A DNA stretch of 64,000 nucleotides from Acetobacter senegalensis (GTDB lineage Bacteria; Pseudomonadota; Alphaproteobacteria; Acetobacterales; Acetobacteraceae): positions 124,001 to 188,000 of the forward strand of contig NZ_LHZU01000148.1 in NCBI RefSeq assembly GCF_001580995.1. The letters run 5' to 3'. Numbering within the stretch: the stretch's first letter is position 1; each line of letters begins with the position of its first letter. Positions 27,243 through 35,691 of the stretch are shown piece after piece. Under the pieces are notes generated by a model, which did not search any database, was not told the origin of the DNA, and saw nothing but the letters and a program-made list of their open reading frames with translations. The position numbers and the translations under genes were made by a program.

Positions 27243-28043
27243 GTCGCTTTACCATTGGTCCGAGTTACGCGCTGTTTTACGAAAATCAATAAGCTTCCTC
27301 TAAATACTTGGCGAAAACAGGTCGTGCGTAGCCTGTCCCTGTTTAAGGCAAGCGTAGCGCTGTTGTGCACTATAAAAAGGGTTGGCTTCACGTAAGCACT
27401 CCCGCCTCAGACCAACTAGGTCTTTAATTAACCGTCTGGACGATCAATAACGATTCTGACATTACAGAGTTTCTGTCTCTGTCGCCATCACTTCTGAGGG
27501 AGGATCTTAAATTGCCACTTTCCTTTTGAAGCGCAGCCCAGTTTTGAGGAGGGGGAACTCGATGTTCTACCTGCGTTAGCTCGTTATTCGGATACACTTT
27601 TTCAGACGGCAGGAAGAAGAGAAAATATTTCTATGTATCTGTAATTATTGGTAAAAACTGTTTTAAATACATAATTTATCGTAACAGGAATAAGGTTGTG
27701 ACAATAAACGTGGATGGTTCAATGGTCCGATTGAGTGGTCATACAAGCCGTTCGATGAGGTGGATAAACAGCGTTTGTAATCACCGCCTGAATAGAACTA
27801 TGCTTGCTGCAGTATAAGGCGAAAGGACACTGTTTTTTGAAGAGAAACGGGAAATTTTTTCCCATATATGATGATGTTTTGATAAATTTATTCTAAGTCG
27901 AGGTCACTGGTCTTTGCGATGATTGTTTGTGGCAGCTTTTTCTTCCTCAGTGGGGCTTATTGGGAAGGAAAGTGTAGACAGGACCGTTATTCTTCTTGCA
28001 TTTCAGCACTCAGAAAAAGCATTGGCCGAGGAATATCAGGATC
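27243..28043. other. Divergent intergenic region between paaI and paaX
   Basis: About 800 bases with no supported gene. Frames are short and none has a recognisable domain. A 28-codon open stretch at 27694-27780 has a protein-like composition, but that is too short to assign. The region should hold the paaI and paaX promoters. It is unusually long for this gene-dense window. Confidence 0.55.
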
Positions 28044-28967
28044 ATGGACAAACCGCTCAAAGATATATTGCGGCTGTTTCAGGCAGAGCCAAGCCGAACA
28101 TGGTCCATTGTCATGACCTTCTTTGGGGATATGGTTCTTCCTCGTGGTGGTTCGATTGGACTGCCGACGCTTTTAAGTCTTTTTCACGCCATGGATGTGG
28201 GCTCTGGTACAGTCAGAACAGCGTTATCACGGCTTTCTGCGGATGGATGGGTTGAGCGTACACGTATTGGGCGCAACGCTTATTATTGTTTGTCGTCCCG
28301 CGGCATGGCGCTCTCGCGTGATGCAGAGCCAAGAATCTATGGAACCGTTTCGTTTAAAACCCAGCGTAAGCTGCGCTTGGCCGTTGCATCGGCATCCGTA
28401 AGGTCTTTGGTGGGCGATGAAGCCGCTCTTGTGGCCACACGGATGAGGGAAGCTGGATATACAGCATTTGCCCCTGGGGCATGGCTTGGGGTGGATGAAG
28501 GTACTTTGCCTGATGGCATCTTCGGCCTTGACGTAGACGGCTCTCAGGTAGCCATGCAATGTCTTGCTGCATATTTTTCACTTGATGATCTCGCTCGATC
28601 CTATCTGCGGTTTGAAAAGATATTTTCGCCTCTTGCCAAAATGTGCACAGACCATGCAGAGCAAAAAGGGGCGTTCCATCAGGATGGACTGAGTGCCGTT
28701 GTTGCGCGCACTCTGCTCATTCATGAATATCGGCGTATTGCCTTGCGTGACCCGCATCTTCCAGAAGCGCTCATGCCATCTGACTGGGCCGGATATAGAG
28801 CTCAGACTCTATGCGCCACAATCTATCGGGCTTTATTGCCAGCATCAGAAGCATGGTTGACGGAAAATGGTCGTGGCGGTGATGCAGGGCGGCTACCGGC
28901 ACCAACGCCAGCATTTTATAAGCGATTTCAAGAGGTAAGCAGGGCGCAGTCAAGGGACTTTGTATAG
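28044..28967 (+). CDS. paaX: Phenylacetic acid degradation repressor PaaX
   Basis: The chosen start, ATG at 28044, gives 307 residues (MDKPLKDILRLFQAEPSRTW); the frame is open further upstream. The N-terminal winged helix has VRTALSRLSADGWV and ERTRIGRNAYYCLS. The rest matches the PaaX central and C-terminal domains in length and pattern. In E. coli PaaX represses the paa operons and is released by phenylacetyl-CoA. It lies 128 bases before paaA on the same strand, so it probably controls paaABCDE. A TetR-type regulator in the same cluster suggests two inputs. Confidence 0.9.
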   Translation: MDKPLKDILRLFQAEPSRTWSIVMTFFGDMVLPRGGSIGLPTLLSLFHAMDVGSGTVRTALSRLSADGWVERTRIGRNAYYCLSSRGMALSRDAEPRIYGTVSFKTQRKLRLAVASASVRSLVGDEAALVATRMREAGYTAFAPGAWLGVDEGTLPDGIFGLDVDGSQVAMQCLAAYFSLDDLARSYLRFEKIFSPLAKMCTDHAEQKGAFHQDGLSAVVARTLLIHEYRRIALRDPHLPEALMPSDWAGYRAQTLCATIYRALLPASEAWLTENGRGGDAGRLPAPTPAFYKRFQEVSRAQSRDFV

Positions 28968-29027
28968 TCCTTGCTCCAAAAAAAGAAAAATAGGGAAAGT
29001 CAGATCTGATATCACGTGTATTTTATG

Positions 29028-29053
29028 TTACAAGATTCGCTATTATTTTGTAA
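29028..29053. promoter_or_regulatory. Inverted repeat upstream of paaA, candidate PaaX operator
   Basis: TTACAA (29028-29033) and TTGTAA (29048-29053) are perfect 6-base arms around a 14-base spacer that contains GATTCGC. They end 42 bases before paaA. E. coli PaaX sites include a TGATTCG-like core, so this is a plausible PaaX site, but the match is short and the region is AT-rich. Confidence 0.35.
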
Positions 29054-29095
29054 ATTATGTAATGCTTTCGGCTGTAAGTTTGCAGGAGAACGCTT

Positions 29096-30076
29096 ATGTA
29101 CACGCAGGCACTTAACGATCTGCCGACTCCGCATAATCTGGAAGATGCCGAAAAAATGGCAAATTTTCAGACCCGTATTGATTCGGAAGACCGGATTGAA
29201 GCAAATGACTGGATGCCCGAGGCTTATCGGCGTACTTTGGTTCGCCAGATCAGCCAGCATGCTCATTCTGAAATTATCGGACAGTTACCAGAAGGGGCAT
29301 GGATAACGCGAGCACCATCCTTGCGCCGCAAGGCGGCCCTTTTGGCAAAAGTACAGGATGAATGCGGGCACGGCCTGTATCTCTACGCTGCCGCAGAAAC
29401 ACTCAATGCATCCCGTGAAGCTCTTATGGACCAGCTCATGGAAGGAAAGGCCAAATACTCCTCCATTTTCAATTATCCCACCATGACATGGGCCGATATT
29501 GGTGCAATCGGGTGGCTGGTGGACGGGGCGGCAATCATGAACCAGATTCCGCTCTGTCGCTGTTCTTATGGCCCTTATGCGCGTGCGATGATTCGTGTCT
29601 GCAAGGAGGAGAGCTTTCACCAGCGGCAGGGATTTGAAATTATGATGACGCTGGCAAAAGGTTCCGCACGTCAGAAAGCAATGGCGCAGGATGCCTTGAA
29701 CCGCTGGTGGTGGCCCAGCCTGATGATGTTTGGACCACCGGATACTGACAGCCAGCATTCAGACCAGTCTACTCGTTGGAAAATCAAGCGTTTCAGTAAC
29801 GATGAACTGCGTCAGAAGTTTGTGGATGCGACCGTACCTCAGGCCCAGTTTCTGGGTTTGACACTTCCAGATCCGGATTTGCGTCAGGATGAGGTCACCG
29901 GAAATTGGATGTATGGCGAGATAGACTGGGAAGAATTCAAGCAGGTTATCTCTGGAAACGGCCCCTGTAATCAGGACAGGCTCGCCAGCCGCAGGAAAGC
30001 TCATGAAGAAGGTGCATGGGTAAGAGAAGCTGCAGCAGCTTATGCTGCACGGCAGGCCTCCCGCCATGCCGCTTAA
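29096..30076 (+). CDS. paaA: Phenylacetyl-CoA epoxidase subunit PaaA
   Basis: A 326-residue catalytic subunit of the ring 1,2-phenylacetyl-CoA epoxidase. It carries the di-iron carboxylate ligands in [14 protein letters not shown] and [13 protein letters not shown], with [20 protein letters not shown] near the N-terminus. The complex PaaABCE uses O2 and reducing power from PaaE to make the epoxide of phenylacetyl-CoA in the cytoplasm. A GGAGAA ribosome-binding site is well placed. It is the first gene of paaABCDE. Confidence 0.95.
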   Translation: MYTQALNDLPTPHNLEDAEKMANFQTRIDSEDRIEANDWMPEAYRRTLVRQISQHAHSEIIGQLPEGAWITRAPSLRRKAALLAKVQDECGHGLYLYAAAETLNASREALMDQLMEGKAKYSSIFNYPTMTWADIGAIGWLVDGAAIMNQIPLCRCSYGPYARAMIRVCKEESFHQRQGFEIMMTLAKGSARQKAMAQDALNRWWWPSLMMFGPPDTDSQHSDQSTRWKIKRFSNDELRQKFVDATVPQAQFLGLTLPDPDLRQDEVTGNWMYGEIDWEEFKQVISGNGPCNQDRLASRRKAHEEGAWVREAAAAYAARQASRHAA

Positions 30077-30088
30077 GGAAATAGGACT

Positions 30089-30391
30089 ATGAATAAAACA
30101 CTTAAGGCAACGCCGCCTGTGCAATTGTGGGAAGTATTCATTCGTAGCCGCAGCGGGCTTGCGCACAAGCATGTGGGATCTTTGCATGCTGAAGATGCTG
30201 AGCTGGCGCTTCAGGCTGCCCGTAATCTTTTTACGCGCAGAGGTGAAGGGCTTTCAATCTGGGTTGTACCCTCGCACCTGATTATTGCTTCAGACCCTTC
30301 GGAGAAAGGCATGCTGTTTGAGCCTGCGCTTTCTAAAGCTTACAGGCACCCGACTTTTTACAATGTACCTGAAGAAGTCGGGCATATGTAG
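30089..30391 (+). CDS. paaB: Phenylacetyl-CoA epoxidase subunit PaaB
   Basis: A 100-residue subunit with the typical PaaB pattern WEVFIRSRSGLAHKHVGSLH and AEDAELALQAARNLFTRRGE, then SIWVVPS. PaaB bridges PaaA-PaaC heterodimers in the epoxidase complex. It lies 12 bases after paaA and 52 bases before the chosen paaC start. Confidence 0.95.
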   Translation: MNKTLKATPPVQLWEVFIRSRSGLAHKHVGSLHAEDAELALQAARNLFTRRGEGLSIWVVPSHLIIASDPSEKGMLFEPALSKAYRHPTFYNVPEEVGHM

Positions 30392-30443
30392 CCTTTGGCT
30401 ATCGTGCCATGGCACGAAGCCTGCAAGAGCAGGAAAAAATATT

Positions 30444-31235
30444 ATGGTCACAAATACCATATCTGTTTCAGAAACCCCACAGGTGCTCTATGCACTGCGT
30501 CGAGCCGATGATGCTCTCATATTGGGGCACAGGCTTTCAGAATGCTGTGGCCACGCTCCTACCTTGGAAGAAGATATGGCTCTGGCCAATATTGGGCTGG
30601 ATCTTATTGGTCAGGCGCGCGCGTTATATGCGCTAGCCGCACTGCGTGAGCCCTCTTTAGAAGGTGGTCATGCGAATACAGAAGATACCTATGCCTATTT
30701 GCGTGATGTTGGGCAGTATCGTAATCTTCTGTTGTGTGAATTACCAAATGGTGATTTCGGACGCATCATCATGCGTCAGTTTCTTTATTCTGCTTTCATC
30801 GATCCCTATTGGCGTGCGATGATGAAATCATCTGATGCACAATTGGCCGCTATTGCAGAAAAAGCAGAGAAGGAAACAGCATACCATCTGCGTTATACCT
30901 CTGAATGGGTTATCAGGCTTGGGGATGGCACGCCGAAAAGCCATGATCGGATGCAAGCCGCTCTGGAGTTTCTTTGGTCTTATACCGGAGAAATGTTCGA
31001 TACGGACGAAGCGGAAGCCATGCTGCAGGCTGAGGGAATGATTATTGATGCATCGGTTATTCATGATGGCTGGCGCACCACGGTGCAAACTATCCTTGAT
31101 CGTGCAACTCTCACCCTTCCTCAAAGTACATGGATGCAGGAAGGTGGGCGTAGCGGCCGTCATTCAGAACATCTTGGATTTTTGCTTGCTGAAATGCAGC
31201 AGCTCCCTCGTTCTGAACCGGGAGCTGTGTGGTGA
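30444..31235 (+). CDS. paaC: Phenylacetyl-CoA epoxidase subunit PaaC
   Basis: The ATG at 30444 gives 263 residues (MVTNTISVSETPQVLYALRR); the frame is open upstream into paaB but the family start fits 30444. Features are DDALILGHRLSECCGHAPTL, NIGLDLIGQARALY and AEKAEKETAYHLRYTSEWVI. PaaC is the structural partner of PaaA in the epoxidase. Its stop overlaps the paaD start. Confidence 0.94.
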   Translation: MVTNTISVSETPQVLYALRRADDALILGHRLSECCGHAPTLEEDMALANIGLDLIGQARALYALAALREPSLEGGHANTEDTYAYLRDVGQYRNLLLCELPNGDFGRIIMRQFLYSAFIDPYWRAMMKSSDAQLAAIAEKAEKETAYHLRYTSEWVIRLGDGTPKSHDRMQAALEFLWSYTGEMFDTDEAEAMLQAEGMIIDASVIHDGWRTTVQTILDRATLTLPQSTWMQEGGRSGRHSEHLGFLLAEMQQLPRSEPGAVW

Positions 31236-31729
31236 CACCCCAGACAGATGCCTTGTTGCGCACAAGGGTACTGCATGCTCTCGATGATGTAACTGACCCG
31301 GAAATTCCTGTTCTGACAATAGCAGATTTGGGAATTTTACGGGATGTCCGAGTGCATAATGGTGTGGTGGATGTGACCATTACGCCTACCTATTCAGGTT
31401 GCCCAGCCATGAACATGATTACTCTGGATATTGAGACAGCCCTTGCGCGCGCTGGTATTGAAAATTTTCATGTAAACACAACACTTTCCCCCGCTTGGAC
31501 AACCGCGTGGTTGAGTGAATCCGGCCGCCAGAAGCTTCTTGCATATGGTATTGCGCCTCCACAGGAAGGAAGTGGGCGTGGCAGTCTTTTTGGAACAGTG
31601 GAGGTGGCGTGCCCCCAATGCGGCTCAACAGACACCAGCAGGTTGGCGGAATTTGGGTCTACCTCCTGCAAGGCTTTGTGGCGTTGCAATACATGCCGTG
31701 AACCCTTTGATTATTTTAGGTGCCATTGA
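31232..31729 (+). CDS. paaD: Phenylacetate degradation protein PaaD
   Basis: A 165-residue protein starting at a GTG at 31232 that overlaps the paaC stop (GTGA); the GTG at 31229 is adjacent. The MIP18/DUF59 domain reads LDDVTDPEIPVLTIADLGIL with SGCPAMNMI. The C-terminal zinc-ribbon-like cysteines are CPQCGSTDTS and CNTCREPF. PaaD is needed for a working epoxidase, probably in iron or iron-sulfur assembly. Confidence 0.93.
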   Translation: MTPQTDALLRTRVLHALDDVTDPEIPVLTIADLGILRDVRVHNGVVDVTITPTYSGCPAMNMITLDIETALARAGIENFHVNTTLSPAWTTAWLSESGRQKLLAYGIAPPQEGSGRGSLFGTVEVACPQCGSTDTSRLAEFGSTSCKALWRCNTCREPFDYFRCH

Positions 31730-31769
31730 GCCCAAAGCATGAGACTTCATAAAAAAGAAAGAATAGGAA

Positions 31770-32894
31770 ATGTCTCAAACAGATAGTCTTAACGCATCAA
31801 GTGCTCAGGTTGCACGCACGGCGCGCTTCCATAAATTGCAGATTGCTGATGTGAGGCGTGAGACACCGGACGCGGTTTCTCTTGCTTTCATAGTGCCGGA
31901 CGATCTTGCTGAGGCTTACAGTTTTGTGCCTGGGCAGTATCTTACTTTGCGAACCACGCTGGATGGAGAAGACGTGCGTCGTTCTTACTCTATCTGCTCC
32001 GCGCCGTCTGATGGCGAATTACGCGTGGCCCTTAAGCGTGTAGAAGACGGTGTATTTTCCACATGGGCCAATACAAGCCTGGCAGCAGGTGACAGTCTGG
32101 ATGTGATGACTCCTACGGGGCGTTTTGGCATTCAGCCCGATAGCACTGCGCAACGTGTTTATGCGGGGTTTGCCGCAGGTTCTGGTATTACGCCTGTTTT
32201 ATCTCTTGCCAGAGGATTGCTTGCGACCGAACCGGATAGCTCTTTCTTCCTGTTTTATGGGAACAGATCAGTCGGAGATATGCTGTTTCGTGAAATGCTG
32301 GAAGATCTGAAAGACCAGTTTATGGAGCGCTTTTCGATCTTTCATGTTTTTTCAAAGGAACAACAGGATATTCCAGCATTGAATGGTCGCCTGGATGCAG
32401 AAAAAATAAGAACAATTCTTCTGCATGTTCTACCCACCGAAACATTGGACCATGTTTTTGTGTGTGGTCCTTCAGGTATGACCGATGATGCGCTTTCAGT
32501 TCTTCAGGATGCAGGGGTGGCGGAAGACAAGATACATATAGAAAGATTCATATCCACGTTTTCTGGAAAACCGCGCTTGCATCCAAAAGTGACGTCAGAG
32601 CAAGCTGCGCAAACCGGCGTGGTGGCCACCTTAATTGTGGATGGCAAACGCGCAGACGTGAATGTTGCTGAAGAAGAGACGCTTCTGGATGCTGCATTAC
32701 GCTCGGGGCTGGATCTTCCCTATGCGTGTAAGGGCGGTATGTGTAGCACCTGCCGTGCCAAAGTGACCGAGGGGAAGGTCGAGATGACTCTTAATTTCTC
32801 ACTTGAAAAATGGGAGGTAGAGGCAGGTTTTGTTCTTACCTGTCAGGCACACCCGACAACAGAGCACGTTACGGTAGATTATGACGCCATGTGA
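31770..32894 (+). CDS. paaE: Phenylacetyl-CoA epoxidase reductase subunit PaaE
   Basis: A 374-residue reductase. The FAD-binding domain has RRSYSICSAPSDGELRVALK, the NAD(P)H-binding domain has GFAAGSGITPVLSLARGLL, and a C-terminal 2Fe-2S plant-type ferredoxin domain carries YACKGGMCSTCRAKV with a final Cys in VLTCQAHP. It passes electrons from NADPH to the PaaA di-iron centre. It is the last gene of paaABCDE; its stop codon lies in the loop of a terminator hairpin. Confidence 0.95.
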   Translation: MSQTDSLNASSAQVARTARFHKLQIADVRRETPDAVSLAFIVPDDLAEAYSFVPGQYLTLRTTLDGEDVRRSYSICSAPSDGELRVALKRVEDGVFSTWANTSLAAGDSLDVMTPTGRFGIQPDSTAQRVYAGFAAGSGITPVLSLARGLLATEPDSSFFLFYGNRSVGDMLFREMLEDLKDQFMERFSIFHVFSKEQQDIPALNGRLDAEKIRTILLHVLPTETLDHVFVCGPSGMTDDALSVLQDAGVAEDKIHIERFISTFSGKPRLHPKVTSEQAAQTGVVATLIVDGKRADVNVAEEETLLDAALRSGLDLPYACKGGMCSTCRAKVTEGKVEMTLNFSLEKWEVEAGFVLTCQAHPTTEHVTVDYDAM

Positions 32895-32912
32895 GGCGTC
32901 ATTGTTTTCTTG
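32881..32912 (+). terminator. Intrinsic terminator overlapping the paaE stop codon
   Basis: Perfect 8-base arms ATGACGCC (32881-32888) and GGCGTCAT (32895-32902) enclose the loop ATGTGA, which includes the paaE TGA. TGTTTTCTTG follows. It ends the paaABCDE transcript before the convergent tetR gene, and ribosomes at the stop may compete with hairpin folding. Confidence 0.7.
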
Positions 32913-32937
32913 CCTCAGTTTGGTCACCACTCTTCTT

Positions 32938-33528
32938 TCAGGGGAGTGGTGCGCCAATAATACGCCCCGCTGCGAGTCTGGCATAGTCTGCACGGCTCAG
33001 GGGGCCATCTTCTTTGAACCATGTATAGGCCCAGTTCAGCATGGCAAATAAGGACATTGTCAACGGTTTCAGTAACATGGGAGAGGAGCCGGGGGAGGGG
33101 AGTGCTGCATTGATGGCGTCCGAAAATCGACTCACCAGAGCGCGCTCCATCATACGGATGGTGTCTTGCTGTTCAGGGTCCAGCAGATCCATGTGGTTGA
33201 GCTGAACCTTGTGTTTTGCATTAGCATCCCGGTAGGCGTTAAGGAGCGCTTCTGTCATACTGTAAAGTGTTTCTTGCGCAGTTAGGCCTGACCATTGTGT
33301 TGGATCCGTTGCGATCAGAAGTTCCTGCAGATGGGTTTCGATCAGGTCAAACAGAAGTTGCTGTTTATCTGTATAATAATGATAAAAAAGAGCCTTGGAT
33401 GTTCCACAGGCTTTGGCAATCATGTTGATCGAAGCACGATCAAATCCAAGGCTTGCAAATAAATGAGCCGACCGCTCCAGAATCATGAGGCGTTTTTCTT
33501 CGTAGTCGCTTGCGCGCGGTCGCGCCAT
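32938..33528 (-). CDS. TetR family transcriptional regulator of the paa cluster (PaaR-like)
   Basis: A 196-residue TetR protein. The N-terminal helix-turn-helix is LFASLGFDRASINMIAKACG, then TSKALFYHYYTDKQQLLFDL. The C-terminal ligand domain is unremarkable. A TetR regulator (PaaR) commonly accompanies paa genes in beta-proteobacteria and Thermus and senses phenylacetyl-CoA. Here it is convergent to paaE and downstream of paaZ behind a terminator, so it has its own promoter. A TetR-type palindrome lies at 38160-38173 between paaG and paaJ. Confidence 0.82.
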   Translation of the reverse strand: MARPRASDYEEKRLMILERSAHLFASLGFDRASINMIAKACGTSKALFYHYYTDKQQLLFDLIETHLQELLIATDPTQWSGLTAQETLYSMTEALLNAYRDANAKHKVQLNHMDLLDPEQQDTIRMMERALVSRFSDAINAALPSPGSSPMLLKPLTMSLFAMLNWAYTWFKEDGPLSRADYARLAAGRIIGAPLP

Positions 33529-33582
33529 GATTGATTTCCTTTAATGTATAGTCAGCAGATGCTAGTTTTTTATAGAAATGCC

Positions 33583-33613
33583 AATAAAATCAAGGGGTAT
33601 GTTGGCCCCTTGA
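33583..33613 (-). terminator. Intrinsic terminator after paaZ
   Basis: On the minus strand, arms TCAAGGGG and CCCCTTGA (33606-33613 and 33590-33597) pair perfectly over an 8-base loop and are followed by TTTTATT. It lies 20 bases after the paaZ stop and separates that transcript from tetR. Confidence 0.8.
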
Positions 33614-33632
33614 CAAAAGAAAGTTGCCAGAC

Positions 33633-35672
33633 TCAGGCTGTAGCAGGTTGTGCGCTCATGGTCAGAAGGTCGTAGCGGGCCACTGTCTCCTTGTTCTGGT
33701 TAAACAGTTCTACGTCCCAGCGAACCTCGCCATAATGAGGTTCACGAGCGGCATTTTTTGACTTTACAGTCAACCGTACCTGAATGGCATCTCCAGGTGA
33801 CACTGGCTTAAGGAACCGAAGGGATTCCAGTCCATAATTGGCCAGAAGTGGACCAGGCGCTGGGTCCACAAACAGGCCGGCAGCAAAAGAGAGCAGCAAA
33901 TAGCCATGTGCAACGCGACCGGGGAAAAACGGGTTGGCGGCTGCTGCCTTCTCATCCGTATGAGCGTAGAAAGTATCCCCCGTAAATTCAGCAAAATGCT
34001 CTATATCCTGCACTGTAATGGTGCGCGGCTGAGTATGGATGGTGTCCCCTACCGTTAGCTGGGCAAAATTGTATCGGAAGGGATGTTCCTTGCGCAACGC
34101 TTCCTGCGCGCCAATGGTCCAGCGCCCTGTGAGCCGTGTGAGGCGTGTGGGAGAGGCCTGCAAGGCAGTGCGCTGCATATAATGGCGAATGCCCCGTATG
34201 CCGCCCAGTTCCTCTCCACCACCCGCACGGCCGGGGCCGCCATGCACCAAGGCGGGAAGGGGTGAGCCATGGCCCGTGCTTTCTTTGGCACAATCCCGGT
34301 CCAGTATGTGCAGCCTCCCGTGGAATGAAGCCAGACTTGCTACAAGCTCTGCTGCCACATTGTCATCGTATGTGCAGAGGGTTGCGACCAAGCTTCCTTC
34401 ACCACGTTTTACCAGGCTGGCTGCGTCGGCCAGAGATGTGTAGGGCATGATGGTCGCAACAGGGCCAAAAGCTTCAGTATGGTGTACACTGGTGGCATCA
34501 TGAGGGTTCAGATTCTGGAGCAGGACCGGGCTCATAAAAGCTCCGCTCTGATCAGATGCACCGAGTGGATCACAGTGCTGTGGGTCCCCGAAAACAATTT
34601 CGCTTTCTTGTGCAAGAGTAGCGACATGACGCCGAACATCTTCACGCTGGGCGAGGCCAGCGAGGGGGCCCATTGTCACACCTTCATGTTGTGGGTCGCC
34701 CACAACAATCCTGTCCAGCCGTGCTTTTAGTGCTGTTGTGACTTCTGCGATGATGGTCTCCGGGACCATAATTCTTCTGATAGCTGTACATTTCTGACCT
34801 GCCTTGACGGTCATTTCCTGCGTAACCACCCGAATAAACAGATCAAATTCCGGCATATCGGGAGAAATATCAGGGCCAAGTACGGCTGCATTGAGGCTAT
34901 CACGTTCGGCGATAAAGCGTACAGCGTTTGCAGAAATGATTGGGTGATTACGTAATTTTTCGGAGGTTGTAATGGAACCGGTGAAAGACAGAACGTCCTG
35001 CCCTTCGAGATGATCCAAAAGGTCGCCTGTGCTTCCACAAATAAATTGAAAAGCGCCGGGGGGAAAGATGCCGGAGTCAACAATCATTTGGGCAACAGCA
35101 TGTGCAACATAACTGGTCACTGTGGCGGGTTTTGTAATAACGGGAACGCCAGCAATAATTGCAGGTGCAAGTTTTTCAAGCATGCCCCAGCAGGGAAAAT
35201 TATAGGCATTGATGTGAACGGCTACTCCTTGCAGGGATGAAAGGATATGCGTTCCCATGAATGTGCCATTCCGAGAAAGTGTTTCAACCTCTTCGGCAAG
35301 GATATATTTGTCTGGAAGGTTTTTCTTGGCCATTGACGCATAGGCAAAAAGTGTTCCTATCCCGCCGTCAATGTCAAACAGATTATCGCGGCTGGTCGCG
35401 CCGGTATTGAAAGAGAGATCGTAAAGCGTCTGTTTCCGTTCTGTCAGATAGAGAGCCAGTTTTTTTATCATATCTGCACGCTGATGAAAATTCAGCTTGC
35501 GGAGTGCAGGCCCGCCTTTGCTGCGCGCATGTTGCACAAGTCCTCCAAAATCCAAACCTGAACTGGATGCCTGCGCGATGATCTGCCCGTTGACAGCGCT
35601 CTGTATATCTTCAAAGTCTGAAACAGCTTTATGCCATCTGTCCTGTGCGTACGAGGCAAGTATGGGTGTCAT
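33633..35672 (-). CDS. paaZ: Bifunctional oxepin-CoA hydrolase / 3-oxo-5,6-dehydrosuberyl-CoA semialdehyde dehydrogenase PaaZ
   Basis: The start at 35672 (MTPILASYAQDRW, AAGGA upstream) gives 679 residues, close to E. coli PaaZ. Residues 1 to about 510 form the aldehyde dehydrogenase domain (VTKPATVTSYVAHAVAQMIV, VLSFTGSIT, catalytic Cys in VKAGQKCTAIRRI). Residues about 530-679 form the MaoC-type hotdog hydratase domain (FAEFTGDTFYAHTDE, FFPGRVAHGYLLLSFAAGLF). The hydratase opens oxepin-CoA and the dehydrogenase oxidises the unstable semialdehyde product. It lies 19 bases after paaK in a leftward operon. Confidence 0.95.
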   Translation of the reverse strand: MTPILASYAQDRWHKAVSDFEDIQSAVNGQIIAQASSSGLDFGGLVQHARSKGGPALRKLNFHQRADMIKKLALYLTERKQTLYDLSFNTGATSRDNLFDIDGGIGTLFAYASMAKKNLPDKYILAEEVETLSRNGTFMGTHILSSLQGVAVHINAYNFPCWGMLEKLAPAIIAGVPVITKPATVTSYVAHAVAQMIVDSGIFPPGAFQFICGSTGDLLDHLEGQDVLSFTGSITTSEKLRNHPIISANAVRFIAERDSLNAAVLGPDISPDMPEFDLFIRVVTQEMTVKAGQKCTAIRRIMVPETIIAEVTTALKARLDRIVVGDPQHEGVTMGPLAGLAQREDVRRHVATLAQESEIVFGDPQHCDPLGASDQSGAFMSPVLLQNLNPHDATSVHHTEAFGPVATIMPYTSLADAASLVKRGEGSLVATLCTYDDNVAAELVASLASFHGRLHILDRDCAKESTGHGSPLPALVHGGPGRAGGGEELGGIRGIRHYMQRTALQASPTRLTRLTGRWTIGAQEALRKEHPFRYNFAQLTVGDTIHTQPRTITVQDIEHFAEFTGDTFYAHTDEKAAAANPFFPGRVAHGYLLLSFAAGLFVDPAPGPLLANYGLESLRFLKPVSPGDAIQVRLTVKSKNAAREPHYGEVRWDVELFNQNKETVARYDLLTMSAQPATA

Positions 35673-35691
35673 GACTATTATCCTTTTAGGT

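Noticed and set aside
27694-27780. 28-codon open stretch that could be the tail of a lost gene
   Set aside because: Too short to separate from chance, and bounded by stops.
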